A stretch of 64,000 nucleotides of DNA, taken from contig NZ_PCPP01000002.1 of the NCBI RefSeq assembly GCF_002979755.1, positions 682,001 through 746,000 of the forward strand, read 5' to 3'. Positions 36,641 to 45,454 of the stretch are shown here, piece after piece; within the stretch, counting starts at the first letter, position 1, and each line of letters opens with the position of its first letter. Source of the DNA: Chryseobacterium culicis. Its GTDB lineage: Bacteria; Bacteroidota; Bacteroidia; Flavobacteriales; Weeksellaceae. The notes under the pieces are model-generated. The model saw nothing but the letters and a program-made list of their open reading frames with translations, was not told where the DNA came from and did not search any database. The translations under genes and the position numbers were made by a program.

Positions 36641-37493
36641 TGTCTGCTTTTTTAAGAAAAGTTTCAATTTTATCTATAAGAAATTGATCATTGGGTTGTT
36701 TATCCCAATCCAGATGTCCGCCATTGAATTGATAGGATTCATGGATAACTTGATTTTTATTTAAAGTTGAATCTAAGATTTTTCCTTGAGTAGAAGGAAT
36801 CACACGATCCGAACTTCCATAATAAGATAGAGTAGGAGGAGAATTTTCATTTATCCATTTAACAGGACTGGCAAAATCTATTCTGGATATTCCAAGTCCT
36901 GATGCACGAGGATCTACCAATCTTCTTTCCACAAAAGAATATTCCTGATAATTTTTGAAACCTGGATCTGAAAGGTCAGCAGGGCCAACAATATTAATAA
37001 CTGCTTTTATCCTTTTATCTGTGTCGAATTTATAAGCATATAGCATGGATAAATGCCCTCCGGCACTGTTTCCTAATAATATGAATTTAGGATTGTACCT
37101 GAGTTTCTTTTCTAAGAAAGCAGAAACCTCTTTAATATCATTCATTTGATTAGGCAGTCCATAATTTGTTTCTGAAACCAGTCTGTAGTTCATATTAACA
37201 AAAACATGATCAGGAAACTTCTGCATTAGAGAAAGGGTGAAGAAGGTGAGCTGTGATTTATTTCCACTACGCCAGCCTCCACCGTGAATAATAATGAACA
37301 CATCTTTTTCACCCTGAGATTTTTTGGTGGGAATATAGAGGTCCATAATCTGTTCCGGGCTGTTTCCATAATGAATATTTTCCTCTTTATCAAAGTGGAT
37401 ATCTTTGCCCAGCTCTATCTTCTTTTCTTTACAGCCATTCCATATAAAAAGTAAGATCAGGCAAATCAAAATAATAGGTACATCTTTTTTCAT
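36633..37493 (-). CDS. Alpha/beta hydrolase lipoprotein (carboxylesterase-like)
   Basis: The 286-residue protein has a lipoprotein signal (IILICLILLFIWNGC, Cys21) and an alpha/beta-hydrolase core: the oxyanion-hole HGGGW at 70-74, the nucleophile elbow GNSAGGH with Ser143, an acid in YGSSDRVIP and a His in NGGHLDW. It resembles BD-FAE/hormone-sensitive-lipase-type esterases often encoded near carbohydrate-active enzymes. It converges on the GH43-like gene and could deacetylate its substrate (inference). Confidence 0.88.
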   Translation of the reverse strand: MKKDVPIILICLILLFIWNGCKEKKIELGKDIHFDKEENIHYGNSPEQIMDLYIPTKKSQGEKDVFIIIHGGGWRSGNKSQLTFFTLSLMQKFPDHVFVNMNYRLVSETNYGLPNQMNDIKEVSAFLEKKLRYNPKFILLGNSAGGHLSMLYAYKFDTDKRIKAVINIVGPADLSDPGFKNYQEYSFVERRLVDPRASGLGISRIDFASPVKWINENSPPTLSYYGSSDRVIPSTQGKILDSTLNKNQVIHESYQFNGGHLDWDKQPNDQFLIDKIETFLKKADKK

Positions 37494-37511
37494 AACTATT
37501 AAATATAAAAA

Positions 37512-37535
37512 ATCCGCTGAAAAGAATCAGCGGAT
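37512..37535 (-). terminator. Terminator of the tandem receptor operon
   Basis: ATCCGCTGA (37512-37520) pairs with TCAGCGGAT (37527-37535). On the minus strand the stem is followed by a T-rich run (complement of 37501-37511), so it ends transcription of the receptor genes at 42149-37575 before the esterase gene. Confidence 0.8.
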
Positions 37536-37574
37536 ACTGTAAGAATAATTGAATATGAAGAAAGAAATTTCTTT

Positions 37575-39842
37575 TTATCTTGTTCTGCTTTTAATAGCAT
37601 CTGAAGCCCCTTCGATGTCTCTTACCTTTTTCACTTTCTGATTTCCGAAATTGTAGGTAAGGCTTACTGTTAAACTTCTGTTGTAACGGTTTTGATGGAT
37701 GTAATTATAATTTCCGTTTTCTTGAAAGTCTTCAATTTTAACAATGTTGGTATTAAGAATATCATTTACATTCACTGCAAAAGTCCAGTCGTTCCACATT
37801 TTCTTAAGGCTGAGGTCTAAACTCATTAAATTTTTCAAAGAACCAAGCTCAATCTGCTGCTTGTCTACGAAGAAGTAATTAAGTCCAAAGAACCATGTTT
37901 TCTTTTTATCAAGGCGGATGGTATTGTTGGTCTGGATCAGAAGACTGGTAGAATTGGTTTTATTGGTATAGGTAATAAATTTCCCTTCAGGTCCTTTGTC
38001 ATCTTTGAAGCGGTCTCCGGTAGTTGGATCAGTATCAAGACTCCCATTGTTAATATTATGCTGCACCCCAATATTAAAGTTGGTCGTCCAGTATTGTTTA
38101 AAAAACGATTTCTGAATACCTACCATCGCGGACATTTCCTGCTTATTTCCAAAGTTGGTTCTTATATACCTTAAAGCAGGATTTTCTCCTATTTTACCTT
38201 CAGGTGATACAGGATAACCCTGCAGCGGAACCTGTGTGATCGCATCCTGAATATAAGAATGGTTTAAAATCAGGAAATATGAATTTTTGTACATATAAGT
38301 AAGCTCCTGATTATAGGTGGAAGAGGCCTTTACAAATGGGTCATTCTGAGTATAATTATCATCTGTCAGGATGTTTCTTACCGGATTAAGTTCCCAGAAA
38401 CTTGGTCTTCTCATTCTGCTAGAGAAGGAATAAGAAATATTGTTTTTATCATTAATTGCATAATTTAGGCTTAGATAGGGAAGAAGGTTTTTGTAATTTC
38501 TTTCAATTCTTCTAAGAGCCTCTGTGGGAGCGTTGTCAGAAGTTCCCAAACTGTTGGTAATCTCGTATCGGGCTCCTACTTTTCCAGAAAGTTTGTCGGA
38601 AATTTTTTTCTCAACGGTAATATACATTCCGTAGATGTTTTCATCATAGATAAAATGGTTAGGTCTTGAATCCGGAGCTTTTACGGGATTAAAAGAATAA
38701 GTAATGTTTTTAGAATCGTTATCGGTTTTGGTTTTGTTGTAATTTCCGCCTATAGATACAGTCAGATCATTTTTAAACTTTTGATTATAATCCACCATTC
38801 CGGAGAAGTTATTAATGATCTGTGGAAGATCCTGCATAACTTGTCTTGTTCTTTTTCCTACAACTCTGTCAATATCCGAAGCGAAGGTTTGGTTATCTGT
38901 GAACTGAAATCTTCTGTAGTTAAGATAAGCTGCATTTACATTAAGTTTACTGCCTAATGAATCTGTTTTTAATTCATAATTTAAATTCACAGAATTATTA
39001 TAAGATCGTGCATCTTCTTTGTTTTTGGACCAGGTATATTCTGGTTCTTTTGCGTTTTCTTTTTTTATCGTATTAAACAAAGCTACTGTTGAATTGTAAC
39101 TTTTATTAGCCCAGGTATTCCATGATAAGGCCAGATTGCTTTTGTCGTTCAGCTGGTAATCAATATTCAGATAACCTCCGATGTTTTTATTCGGATCATC
39201 AATATCTCCAGTAGATTCGTTAGAGGTCTTGGCTGTTCCGTTTCTTAACGTGTAAGTTTGTGCCTCAATATTTTCACCACCACTAAGGCTGGCGCTTACT
39301 CCCAGTTTGTTTTTTCTGTAATTGGCAGAGAAGCTTGCCTGGCTTCCGTTATATTTATTAGTGGTATTAGACATTCTCATGTTTCCATTGAGACCGTCAC
39401 TCATTTTTTTCTTTAAAACAATATTAATGATCCCATCTGATGATTCTACCTGATACTCACTTCCGGGTACTGTAATCACTTCAATTTTCTGGATGTTTTC
39501 AGCGGGAGTATTCTTCAGGAACTGAGCCAGAGACTCAGAATCCATATTGCTTTTTCTTCCGTTGATATAGATCAGCGCATTATTTTTCCCTGCAATTTTC
39601 AATGTTTTATCATCTGTGGAAGATAATAATGGAGTCTGTTTAAGGAGATCAAAAGTGGTATTTCCTTTGGCTACAGGAGATGCTGCTACATCATATACAA
39701 AACGGTCACTTTGCTTTTTGAAAACCTGTTTTGTGATGGTAACTCCTTCTATATTTTTTGTTTTTGCCGTATCAGATTTCTTTTCCTGAGCAAATGCACA
39801 AGTACCGAATACGATGGCCATTGACAAAATTATACGTTTCAT
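37575..39842 (-). CDS. Outer-membrane beta-barrel receptor, second of a tandem pair
   Basis: This 755-residue protein is of the OMP_b-brl_3/TonB-plug type. It has the signal peptide MKRIILSMAIVFGTCAFAQ, a plug-like segment with TFDLLKQTPLLSSTDDKTLKIAG, ALIYINGRKSNMDSESLAQFL and IEVITVPGSEYQVESSDGIINIVLKK, then the barrel to LTVSLTYNFGNQKVKKVRDIEG. It is a close paralogue of the gene just upstream (same motif order, near-identical plug phrases and C-terminus), with 45 bp between them. The ligand is unknown. Confidence 0.9.
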   Translation of the reverse strand: MKRIILSMAIVFGTCAFAQEKKSDTAKTKNIEGVTITKQVFKKQSDRFVYDVAASPVAKGNTTFDLLKQTPLLSSTDDKTLKIAGKNNALIYINGRKSNMDSESLAQFLKNTPAENIQKIEVITVPGSEYQVESSDGIINIVLKKKMSDGLNGNMRMSNTTNKYNGSQASFSANYRKNKLGVSASLSGGENIEAQTYTLRNGTAKTSNESTGDIDDPNKNIGGYLNIDYQLNDKSNLALSWNTWANKSYNSTVALFNTIKKENAKEPEYTWSKNKEDARSYNNSVNLNYELKTDSLGSKLNVNAAYLNYRRFQFTDNQTFASDIDRVVGKRTRQVMQDLPQIINNFSGMVDYNQKFKNDLTVSIGGNYNKTKTDNDSKNITYSFNPVKAPDSRPNHFIYDENIYGMYITVEKKISDKLSGKVGARYEITNSLGTSDNAPTEALRRIERNYKNLLPYLSLNYAINDKNNISYSFSSRMRRPSFWELNPVRNILTDDNYTQNDPFVKASSTYNQELTYMYKNSYFLILNHSYIQDAITQVPLQGYPVSPEGKIGENPALRYIRTNFGNKQEMSAMVGIQKSFFKQYWTTNFNIGVQHNINNGSLDTDPTTGDRFKDDKGPEGKFITYTNKTNSTSLLIQTNNTIRLDKKKTWFFGLNYFFVDKQQIELGSLKNLMSLDLSLKKMWNDWTFAVNVNDILNTNIVKIEDFQENGNYNYIHQNRYNRSLTVSLTYNFGNQKVKKVRDIEGASDAIKSRTR

Positions 39843-39887
39843 GTTGTTTTTATTTAAGAGTGGATTTAGTGGTATAGGTTGTATAGA

Positions 39888-42149
39888 TTAGGTTCTTGAT
39901 TTTACAGCATCATTCGCTGATTTCATTTCCCTTGCTTTTTTCAGTTTCTGGTTTCCGAAATTGTAGGTAACACCGATGCTCATGAGCCTTGGATAATTGA
40001 AGTTGGTGATATTATTAAACTTTCCGTTAGGCTGTACTCCTCTGACTCTGTAGAAGCTTTGATTAAATAAGTCACTCACTTCCGCTACAATCGTCCAGTC
40101 CCCTGCAATTTTTTTCAGACTGAAATCAAAGCTTTGTCTGGCGCCTATCATACCTCCTTCCATAGCGGTCTGGCTTGCAAAGAAGTAATTAACTCCTAAG
40201 AACCAGTCTTTTTTAGATGAAAGTCTGATGACGTTATTGATCGTTGCGGACATATTGTAGTTTTTTACATCAATGATATATGGATCCAGTGACTCGGATT
40301 CGTACTGACCCAGTTGAGAAGTTGGATCTTCCCATACTCCTCCTTTGTAGGTAACATAGCCTAAATTAACAGAATAGTTGGTTGTCCATATGTCTTTGAA
40401 CCATGATTTGTTCATTCCCAGCGTAAGTGCGAGCTCTCTGTTTTTACCGTAATTGGTTCTTATATATCTTAAAAATCTTGTTGTTTTCATGATCATATTT
40501 CCGCCTGGGCCATAGACTATATTTCCATTTTTATCCCTTTCTGGAGTGGTTAAAGTTCCCTGTAACGGAAGCATGTCAGAAGCAGATGCATCTTCCACCA
40601 TATTAAAGCTAAGATTGGCATAGAATGCATTTTTGTACATATAGTTCAGCTCCTGATTATAAAATTTTGAAGCAAGAACAAATGGATTGTTCTGTGTATA
40701 ATTCGTAGGAGTGAAATAGGTTCTGGACGGATTGAGTTCCCAAAATCTTGGTCTTCTGATTCTGCTTGAGAAAGTATAACTCAGATTGTGATCAGAATTG
40801 ATGGCATAATTTAAATTCAGGTAAGGTAAAAGGTTATTGTAGTTTCTTTCGAATCCTGTTTTTTCCAGAATCTCTCCGGTACTTCTGGTCATCTCGTAGC
40901 GGGCTCCTATTTTTCCGGATATTTTTTCAGTCAGTTTACGTTCATAGTTCAGGTAAATACCCAATATATTTTCTTTATAAATGAAGTGATTGGTTTGTTT
41001 AGGATCTATCACAAAATCACCACCTACTAATTTGTCTTGTTTGGTATCATTATCCGTGTTCGTATGATTGTAGCTGATTCCCATTAACCATGTTGCGCCT
41101 TTAGCCGTTTTTTTCAGGTAATCGATATTAGCGGCATAATTGTTAATGATCTGAGGGACTGATTGATGAAGCGCTGAATACTTGTTGATCGTATCGTTTG
41201 TTAAAGGAAAACTTTCATTGAAACTTACTTTATCCCTGTTGAACCACAGGTAAGAAACGTTTGAGGTAAGCTTACTTCCCAGAGAATCTGTTTTCATCTC
41301 ATAATTCAAATTGAAAGAATGATTTCTGGTTTGCGCATCCTCGTTATTGACTGTTCTGTTATTTAATACGCCGTTTTGCCAGTTCGTAATATCCAGTACA
41401 GAATTGAAGCTTTTATTATATCTCATGTTGTAAGAGAATCCAAAACTGTGTTTTTTATTGATCTCATAATCAACATTGAAACCTCCTCCAAAATTTTTAT
41501 TAGGATCATCATTAAATCCAAAAGATTCATTTTTGAAAGTAGGATCTCCGTTAGACAGCGTATATCTTTGTCTGTCTGTCCAGCTTCCCATTCTGAAATT
41601 AGAATTCCCAGACCACTTTCCTTGTCTGAAATTAAATGAAGCTCCAGCATTGGGATTATTGTAATAACCTTGCTCATTCTGCATTTTCAGCGTTCCGTTG
41701 TAGCCGTTATTTTTGCTTTTTTTCATTACAATATTGATTACTCCTTCTTTAGACTCAACCTGGAATTCACTTCCCGGAACTGTAATCACCTCAATTTTTT
41801 GGATATCCTCAGATGGAGTAGACTTCAGCATTTCAATCAATGCCTCAGCGTCCATATTGGTTTTCTTATTGTTGATATAGATGATCGCATCATTTTTTCC
41901 CAGGATCTTCAACGTTTTTCCATCAATACTGGAAATCATCGGAGTTTGTTTTAAAAGAGTAAAGGTGTTTGTTCCTTTGGCAATAGATGAAGAAGCTACA
42001 TCATATACCAAACGGTCTCCTTGTTTTTTGAAAACCTGCTTCTTGATATTCACTGCATCAATAGCATTTACTTTCATACTGTCTTTTTTCTGCTGGGCAG
42101 TGATAAGTCCACCGAAAAATAGTGCTGCAATAAGAATTTGAGTCTTCAT
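39888..42149 (-). CDS. Outer-membrane beta-barrel receptor, first of a tandem pair
   Basis: The 753-residue protein has a signal peptide (KTQILIAALFFGGLITAQ), the plug-like phrases TFTLLKQTPMISSIDGKTLKILG, AIIYINNKKTNMDAEALIEML and IEVITVPGSEFQVESKEGVINIVMKK, then a barrel ending SIGVTYNFGNQKLKKAREM. It has a recognisable promoter upstream and is co-transcribed with its paralogue. A tandem duplication followed by divergence of the loops is the simplest reading. Confidence 0.9.
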   Translation of the reverse strand: MKTQILIAALFFGGLITAQQKKDSMKVNAIDAVNIKKQVFKKQGDRLVYDVASSSIAKGTNTFTLLKQTPMISSIDGKTLKILGKNDAIIYINNKKTNMDAEALIEMLKSTPSEDIQKIEVITVPGSEFQVESKEGVINIVMKKSKNNGYNGTLKMQNEQGYYNNPNAGASFNFRQGKWSGNSNFRMGSWTDRQRYTLSNGDPTFKNESFGFNDDPNKNFGGGFNVDYEINKKHSFGFSYNMRYNKSFNSVLDITNWQNGVLNNRTVNNEDAQTRNHSFNLNYEMKTDSLGSKLTSNVSYLWFNRDKVSFNESFPLTNDTINKYSALHQSVPQIINNYAANIDYLKKTAKGATWLMGISYNHTNTDNDTKQDKLVGGDFVIDPKQTNHFIYKENILGIYLNYERKLTEKISGKIGARYEMTRSTGEILEKTGFERNYNNLLPYLNLNYAINSDHNLSYTFSSRIRRPRFWELNPSRTYFTPTNYTQNNPFVLASKFYNQELNYMYKNAFYANLSFNMVEDASASDMLPLQGTLTTPERDKNGNIVYGPGGNMIMKTTRFLRYIRTNYGKNRELALTLGMNKSWFKDIWTTNYSVNLGYVTYKGGVWEDPTSQLGQYESESLDPYIIDVKNYNMSATINNVIRLSSKKDWFLGVNYFFASQTAMEGGMIGARQSFDFSLKKIAGDWTIVAEVSDLFNQSFYRVRGVQPNGKFNNITNFNYPRLMSIGVTYNFGNQKLKKAREMKSANDAVKSRT

Positions 42150-42470
42150 GATTATTCTTTTTTAATTAATAGCTTGTATGGTTAGTTATTTAACATTGCA
42201 AAGATATATAATAAATTTAGTATCATGCAATACAAAGTACTTAAAAATATTTTTGAATAATTATAATTGATTGATTATCAGTTAATAAAAATTACATTAA
42301 AAATATTGATTGCTTGACCTTTCTGTATAATAAGACAAATAACTGATGTTAATTGTTACATCGAACCAAAAAATTAATGAAGATTTTTTTTAAAAATGAA
42401 GAAAAATAATAAAATAGATCGGTGATGGTATTTTATTATTAATTTAGTGAAAACTAAAAATTAATACCAT
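42150..42470. other. Divergent intergenic region with two regulatory signals
   Basis: This 321-bp very AT-rich spacer lies between the receptor pair (minus) and the large lipoprotein gene (plus). It holds a minus-strand promoter (42199-42230) and an 8-bp inverted repeat ATGGTATT / AATACCAT (42425-42432 and 42463-42470) that abuts the plus-strand start codon. No coding sequence or RNA gene is seen. Confidence 0.7.
42199..42230 (-). promoter_or_regulatory. Promoter of the tandem receptor operon
   Basis: On the minus strand TATCTTTG (complement of 42199-42206) is an exact -7 box and TTG (complement of 42228-42230) lies 21 bp upstream. The start codon is about 50 bp further along, leaving a leader of roughly 43 nt. 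Confidence 0.55.
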
Positions 42471-44252
42471 ATGAGAAAATTTTACCCTTTATTTTTATTC
42501 TTTATCTTATTATTTTCATGTAAAAGTGAATCTTTCGTAGAAATAGATGGAAACCCATCAGATTCTCCCTCTAATTATAATTTTGGGAATACAGCACAAA
42601 AGAATTTTCAGGGTCTTGTTCTTGATACAAACGGAAATCCGGTTTCCGGAGCAACAGTTACCATTGGAGCTAATACGGCAACAACTAACCTTAAAGGCCT
42701 TTTTACATTGAAGAATGCTTCGGTAAAAGAAAATTTTGCCCATGTAAAAGTAACAAAAGCAGGTTTTGTAAATGCATCACGGGTTTTAGTTCCTACCAAC
42801 GGAATAAATAGAGTGAATATCATGATGATTCCTGTAACAATTACAGCTACAATTGCCACGGGGTCTATCTCTACGGTTTCATTACCTAACGGAACTAAAG
42901 TAAAATTCGATGGAAGTTTTAAAGATGCCAACGGAAATGCCTATTCAGGAAATGTGAGCGTGGGAGTTTTTCACTTGGCACCATCCAACCCATATCTTAA
43001 TGAATTAATGCCAGGATCTTTTTTGGCAACCAACTCAGCAGGAAATGCCAGAGTGATGGAAACTTTTGGGATGCTCCATGTTCAATTAACAGGAAGTTCC
43101 GGACAGAATCTTCAGATTGCAAACGGCCATACCGCAGAAATTACTGTTCCGGTAGATGCTGCACAAACGTCCAGCTCACCAGCCACAATACCCCTATGGT
43201 CTTATAATGAAGATACCGGAATGTGGAAAGAAGAAGGCTCTGCAACAAAGATGGGAAATACCTATGTAGGAACAGTAAGTCATTTTTCCTGGTGGAATTA
43301 TGATGCACAGTTTCCACAGGCAACCCTGAAAGTAACTGTAAAAAATGCAGCAGGACAGGTGTTACCCAATGTTAAGGTAGCTTTAAAGAGAAACCCTCAA
43401 CCCTATGAGATTTTTGGAATGACTGATAATACAGGAACGATCTCCGGAATTGTTCCTGCAGGGGAAGTTCTTGTTTTAAAAGTTTATGATGTTTGCAATA
43501 ATGTACTATATAGCTCTAATGTTGGTCCTCTTCCGGTTGGAATCATAACAACAATTCCTGAAATTACCATAAGCTCTTCTATATCTTTGAATTATACAAT
43601 TCAGGGAAGTCTGAAAACTTGTGCAAATACTGATGTTACCGATGGCTATGTAATATTAAAACCAGGCACGAGTACTAGCTATTTTCAGTATGTATCATTG
43701 CCTGTAAATAGTACCGGAGGTTTTACATTCAACACGTATGCATGTACTGCAAATCCTCAGTTTACTTATGAAGGTTTTGATGCCATTAATTTACAAAGCA
43801 CCAATGAAGTAACCTTCACAGCTCCATCTACTACAGTAAATTTGGGGAATATCATGGTTTGTAATTCTTTGAATGAATTGATCAGTTATAAAATTGATAA
43901 TCAACCAACCGTTAATATAGTGGGACTGTTCAATGTACAATGGGGAGGACTTACAACCACATCACCAATTATATCGGCCAAGCAATTGAGAATAAACTCA
44001 ATGAATTCCGCAGGTCCCTTTTTCTTTATGAATCAGAACAATATGTTGGGAGTTGCTGCAAGTTTTACTTCATATTATGGGTTTGAATTTTCTGGAGGTT
44101 CTATTACATCAAATAATGGAAATCTGGTTGTCGATATAACTTCTTTTGGAGCTTTAGGAGACTACATTGATTTTACCGTTAATGGTACATACACCGATAA
44201 TTCAGGAAATCATACCTTCACAGCAACAGGACATGTGAAACGTGATTTGTAA
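42471..44252 (+). CDS. Large lipoprotein with carboxypeptidase-regulatory-like repeats
   Basis: The 593-residue protein begins with a lipoprotein signal (KFYPLFLFFILLFSC, Cys17). A carboxypeptidase-regulatory-like beta-sandwich (FQGLVLDTNGNPVSGATVTIGANTATTNLKGLFTLKN, about 50-90) is followed by a middle region with FSWWNYDAQFP near 275 and a second sandwich (LKVTVKNAAGQVLPNVKVALKRN), then Ser/Thr-rich beta domains. Probably surface-anchored; the partner is unknown. It is single, with an inverted repeat at its start codon and a terminator behind. Confidence 0.82.
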   Translation: MRKFYPLFLFFILLFSCKSESFVEIDGNPSDSPSNYNFGNTAQKNFQGLVLDTNGNPVSGATVTIGANTATTNLKGLFTLKNASVKENFAHVKVTKAGFVNASRVLVPTNGINRVNIMMIPVTITATIATGSISTVSLPNGTKVKFDGSFKDANGNAYSGNVSVGVFHLAPSNPYLNELMPGSFLATNSAGNARVMETFGMLHVQLTGSSGQNLQIANGHTAEITVPVDAAQTSSSPATIPLWSYNEDTGMWKEEGSATKMGNTYVGTVSHFSWWNYDAQFPQATLKVTVKNAAGQVLPNVKVALKRNPQPYEIFGMTDNTGTISGIVPAGEVLVLKVYDVCNNVLYSSNVGPLPVGIITTIPEITISSSISLNYTIQGSLKTCANTDVTDGYVILKPGTSTSYFQYVSLPVNSTGGFTFNTYACTANPQFTYEGFDAINLQSTNEVTFTAPSTTVNLGNIMVCNSLNELISYKIDNQPTVNIVGLFNVQWGGLTTTSPIISAKQLRINSMNSAGPFFFMNQNNMLGVAASFTSYYGFEFSGGSITSNNGNLVVDITSFGALGDYIDFTVNGTYTDNSGNHTFTATGHVKRDL

Positions 44253-44270
44253 TCACCGCAGTAAAAATAA

Positions 44271-44297
44271 AAAGGACCGAAAAGGTCCTTTTTTTAT
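44271..44297 (+). terminator. Intrinsic terminator after the large lipoprotein gene
   Basis: AAAGGACC (44271-44278) pairs with GGTCCTTT (44284-44291) around GAAAA and is followed by a T-run. The A-rich 5' side could also serve the convergent DUF3817 gene. Confidence 0.9.
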
Positions 44298-44312
44298 GTA
44301 ATATATCATTAT

Positions 44313-44651
44313 TTATTCTCTGTCGAATCGGGCTAGCTTTTTATCTACCCAAACCGTTGCAAAAGGGAAGAATGCAGATAATAAAGCAAAAACAAAATCT
44401 TCATCATCCCAATTATAAATTTTTCTTGCCGGAAGGCAGAGCAAAAGATAAAGGGTGAAAAATAATCCGTGTAAACTGCCAATAACGCTGATGAATATAA
44501 TAGAATATAAATTTTCATCATATCGGATCCAGATCATCGCAACACCGTACAGTAAAAGACATGAAATGGCTTCTGCAAGGCAAATCTGTTTAAACCATTT
44601 GATAATTTTTTCCTGAGAATATTTTGAAAAAAGTTTTTCGATGAAGTCCAT
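44313..44651 (-). CDS. DUF3817 membrane protein
   Basis: The 112-residue protein has three hydrophobic segments, about residues 21-42, 49-72 and 84-103, and the DUF3817 pattern (LAEAISCLLLYGVAM, IGSLHGLFFTLYLL, FALLSAFFPFATVWVDKKL). The function of the family is unknown. It lies downstream of nadD on the same strand, 84 bp away, separated by a heptad-repeat tract (44657-44691). Confidence 0.82.
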   Translation of the reverse strand: MDFIEKLFSKYSQEKIIKWFKQICLAEAISCLLLYGVAMIWIRYDENLYSIIFISVIGSLHGLFFTLYLLLCLPARKIYNWDDEDFVFALLSAFFPFATVWVDKKLARFDRE

Positions 44652-44656
44652 TTCTT

Positions 44657-44691
44657 GAGTTATGAGGTGAGAGTTAAAAGGTAAGAGTCTT
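44657..44691 (+). repeat. Degenerate heptad tract between nadD and the DUF3817 gene
   Basis: Five consecutive 7-mers GAGTTAT, GAGGTGA, GAGTTAA, AAGGTAA, GAGTCTT keep a period of 7 with a GAGnTnA core. It ends within the leader of the DUF3817 gene on the minus strand. Confidence 0.65.
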
Positions 44692-44735
44692 TCTCCGGCT
44701 TTTAGTTTTTAGCCTCTCATTTCTGATTTGCAAAA

Positions 44736-45320
44736 TTACTTATAAAAACTGCTACCATCCAAATATTCAAAAACTTCAGGTGGAAGCATAGGTCTTACAT
44801 TTTTACCATCCCTGACCATATTACGGATTTCTGTAGCTGAAAGTTCTATGACAGGTGCCTTGATGAGAGAGATATTTTCATGCTGTAAATATTCAGAATC
44901 TTTTTTCTCTCCTTCAAATACTCTTGGATAAACAATGATATGATGATTTTTGATCAGCGTATCAGAATTTTTCCATTTGTGAAGGCCTTTCAGATTATCT
45001 TCTCCCATAATCAGACTGAAAGAATAATCAGGATATTTTTCATGAAGATAAGTAAGGGTATCAATAGTATAACTTGGCTTGGGAAGGGAGAACTCAACAT
45101 TCGAAGCTCTCATATTGGGATAATTCTTTACGGCAAGCTGTACCATATCAAGTCTGTTATGGTCATTCAGTAAAGATTTTTTGTCTTTAAACGGATTTTG
45201 CGGACTTACCACAAACCAAAGCTCATCCATATCAGAATTTTCCAGAATATAATTGGCCAGAATAAGATGCCCGATATGAATAGGATTGAATGATCCGAAA
45301 AATAAACCGATTTTTTTCAT
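44736..45320 (-). CDS. nadD: Nicotinate-nucleotide adenylyltransferase
   Basis: The 194-residue nucleotidyltransferase has GLFFGSFNPIHIGHLILANY with the HxGH motif, LIMGEDNLKGLHKWKN near 100-115 and the C-terminal ELSATEIRNMVRDGKNVRPMLP, the NadD signature. It transfers AMP from ATP to nicotinate mononucleotide in NAD synthesis. Upstream on its own strand lies a 133-bp spacer carrying two heptad tracts, then recJ. Confidence 0.95.
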   Translation of the reverse strand: MKKIGLFFGSFNPIHIGHLILANYILENSDMDELWFVVSPQNPFKDKKSLLNDHNRLDMVQLAVKNYPNMRASNVEFSLPKPSYTIDTLTYLHEKYPDYSFSLIMGEDNLKGLHKWKNSDTLIKNHHIIVYPRVFEGEKKDSEYLQHENISLIKAPVIELSATEIRNMVRDGKNVRPMLPPEVFEYLDGSSFYK

Positions 45321-45327
45321 TTTTTGT

Positions 45328-45362
45328 TAGGGAGTAGGTAGCTGATAATAGGTGATAGTGCT
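45328..45362 (+). repeat. Heptad tract upstream of nadD
   Basis: TAGGGAG, TAGGTAG, CTGATAA, TAGGTGA, TAGTGCT run with period 7 and a TAGGTGA-like unit, the same unit as at 60906-60947. The tract lies 8 bp upstream of the nadD start, within its leader. Confidence 0.65.
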
Positions 45363-45426
45363 TTAAAATATAAACAAGGAAATCAAGTTTTTAGGTTGAC
45401 AGAATTTCCTGTTGATTCTGATTTTA

Positions 45427-45454
45427 CCTGCAACCTAAATCCTGCAACCTCAGT
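45427..45454 (+). repeat. Heptad tract at the recJ 3' end
   Basis: CCTGCAA, CCTAAAT, CCTGCAA, CCTCAGT run with period 7 and end at the recJ stop codon (minus strand, 45454-45456). The unit CCTGCAA recurs at 61365-61399. Confidence 0.65.

Noticed and set aside
41376..41954. Plus-strand open frames inside the first tandem receptor gene
   Set aside because: They are antisense to a well-supported outer-membrane receptor and have no family features or leader.
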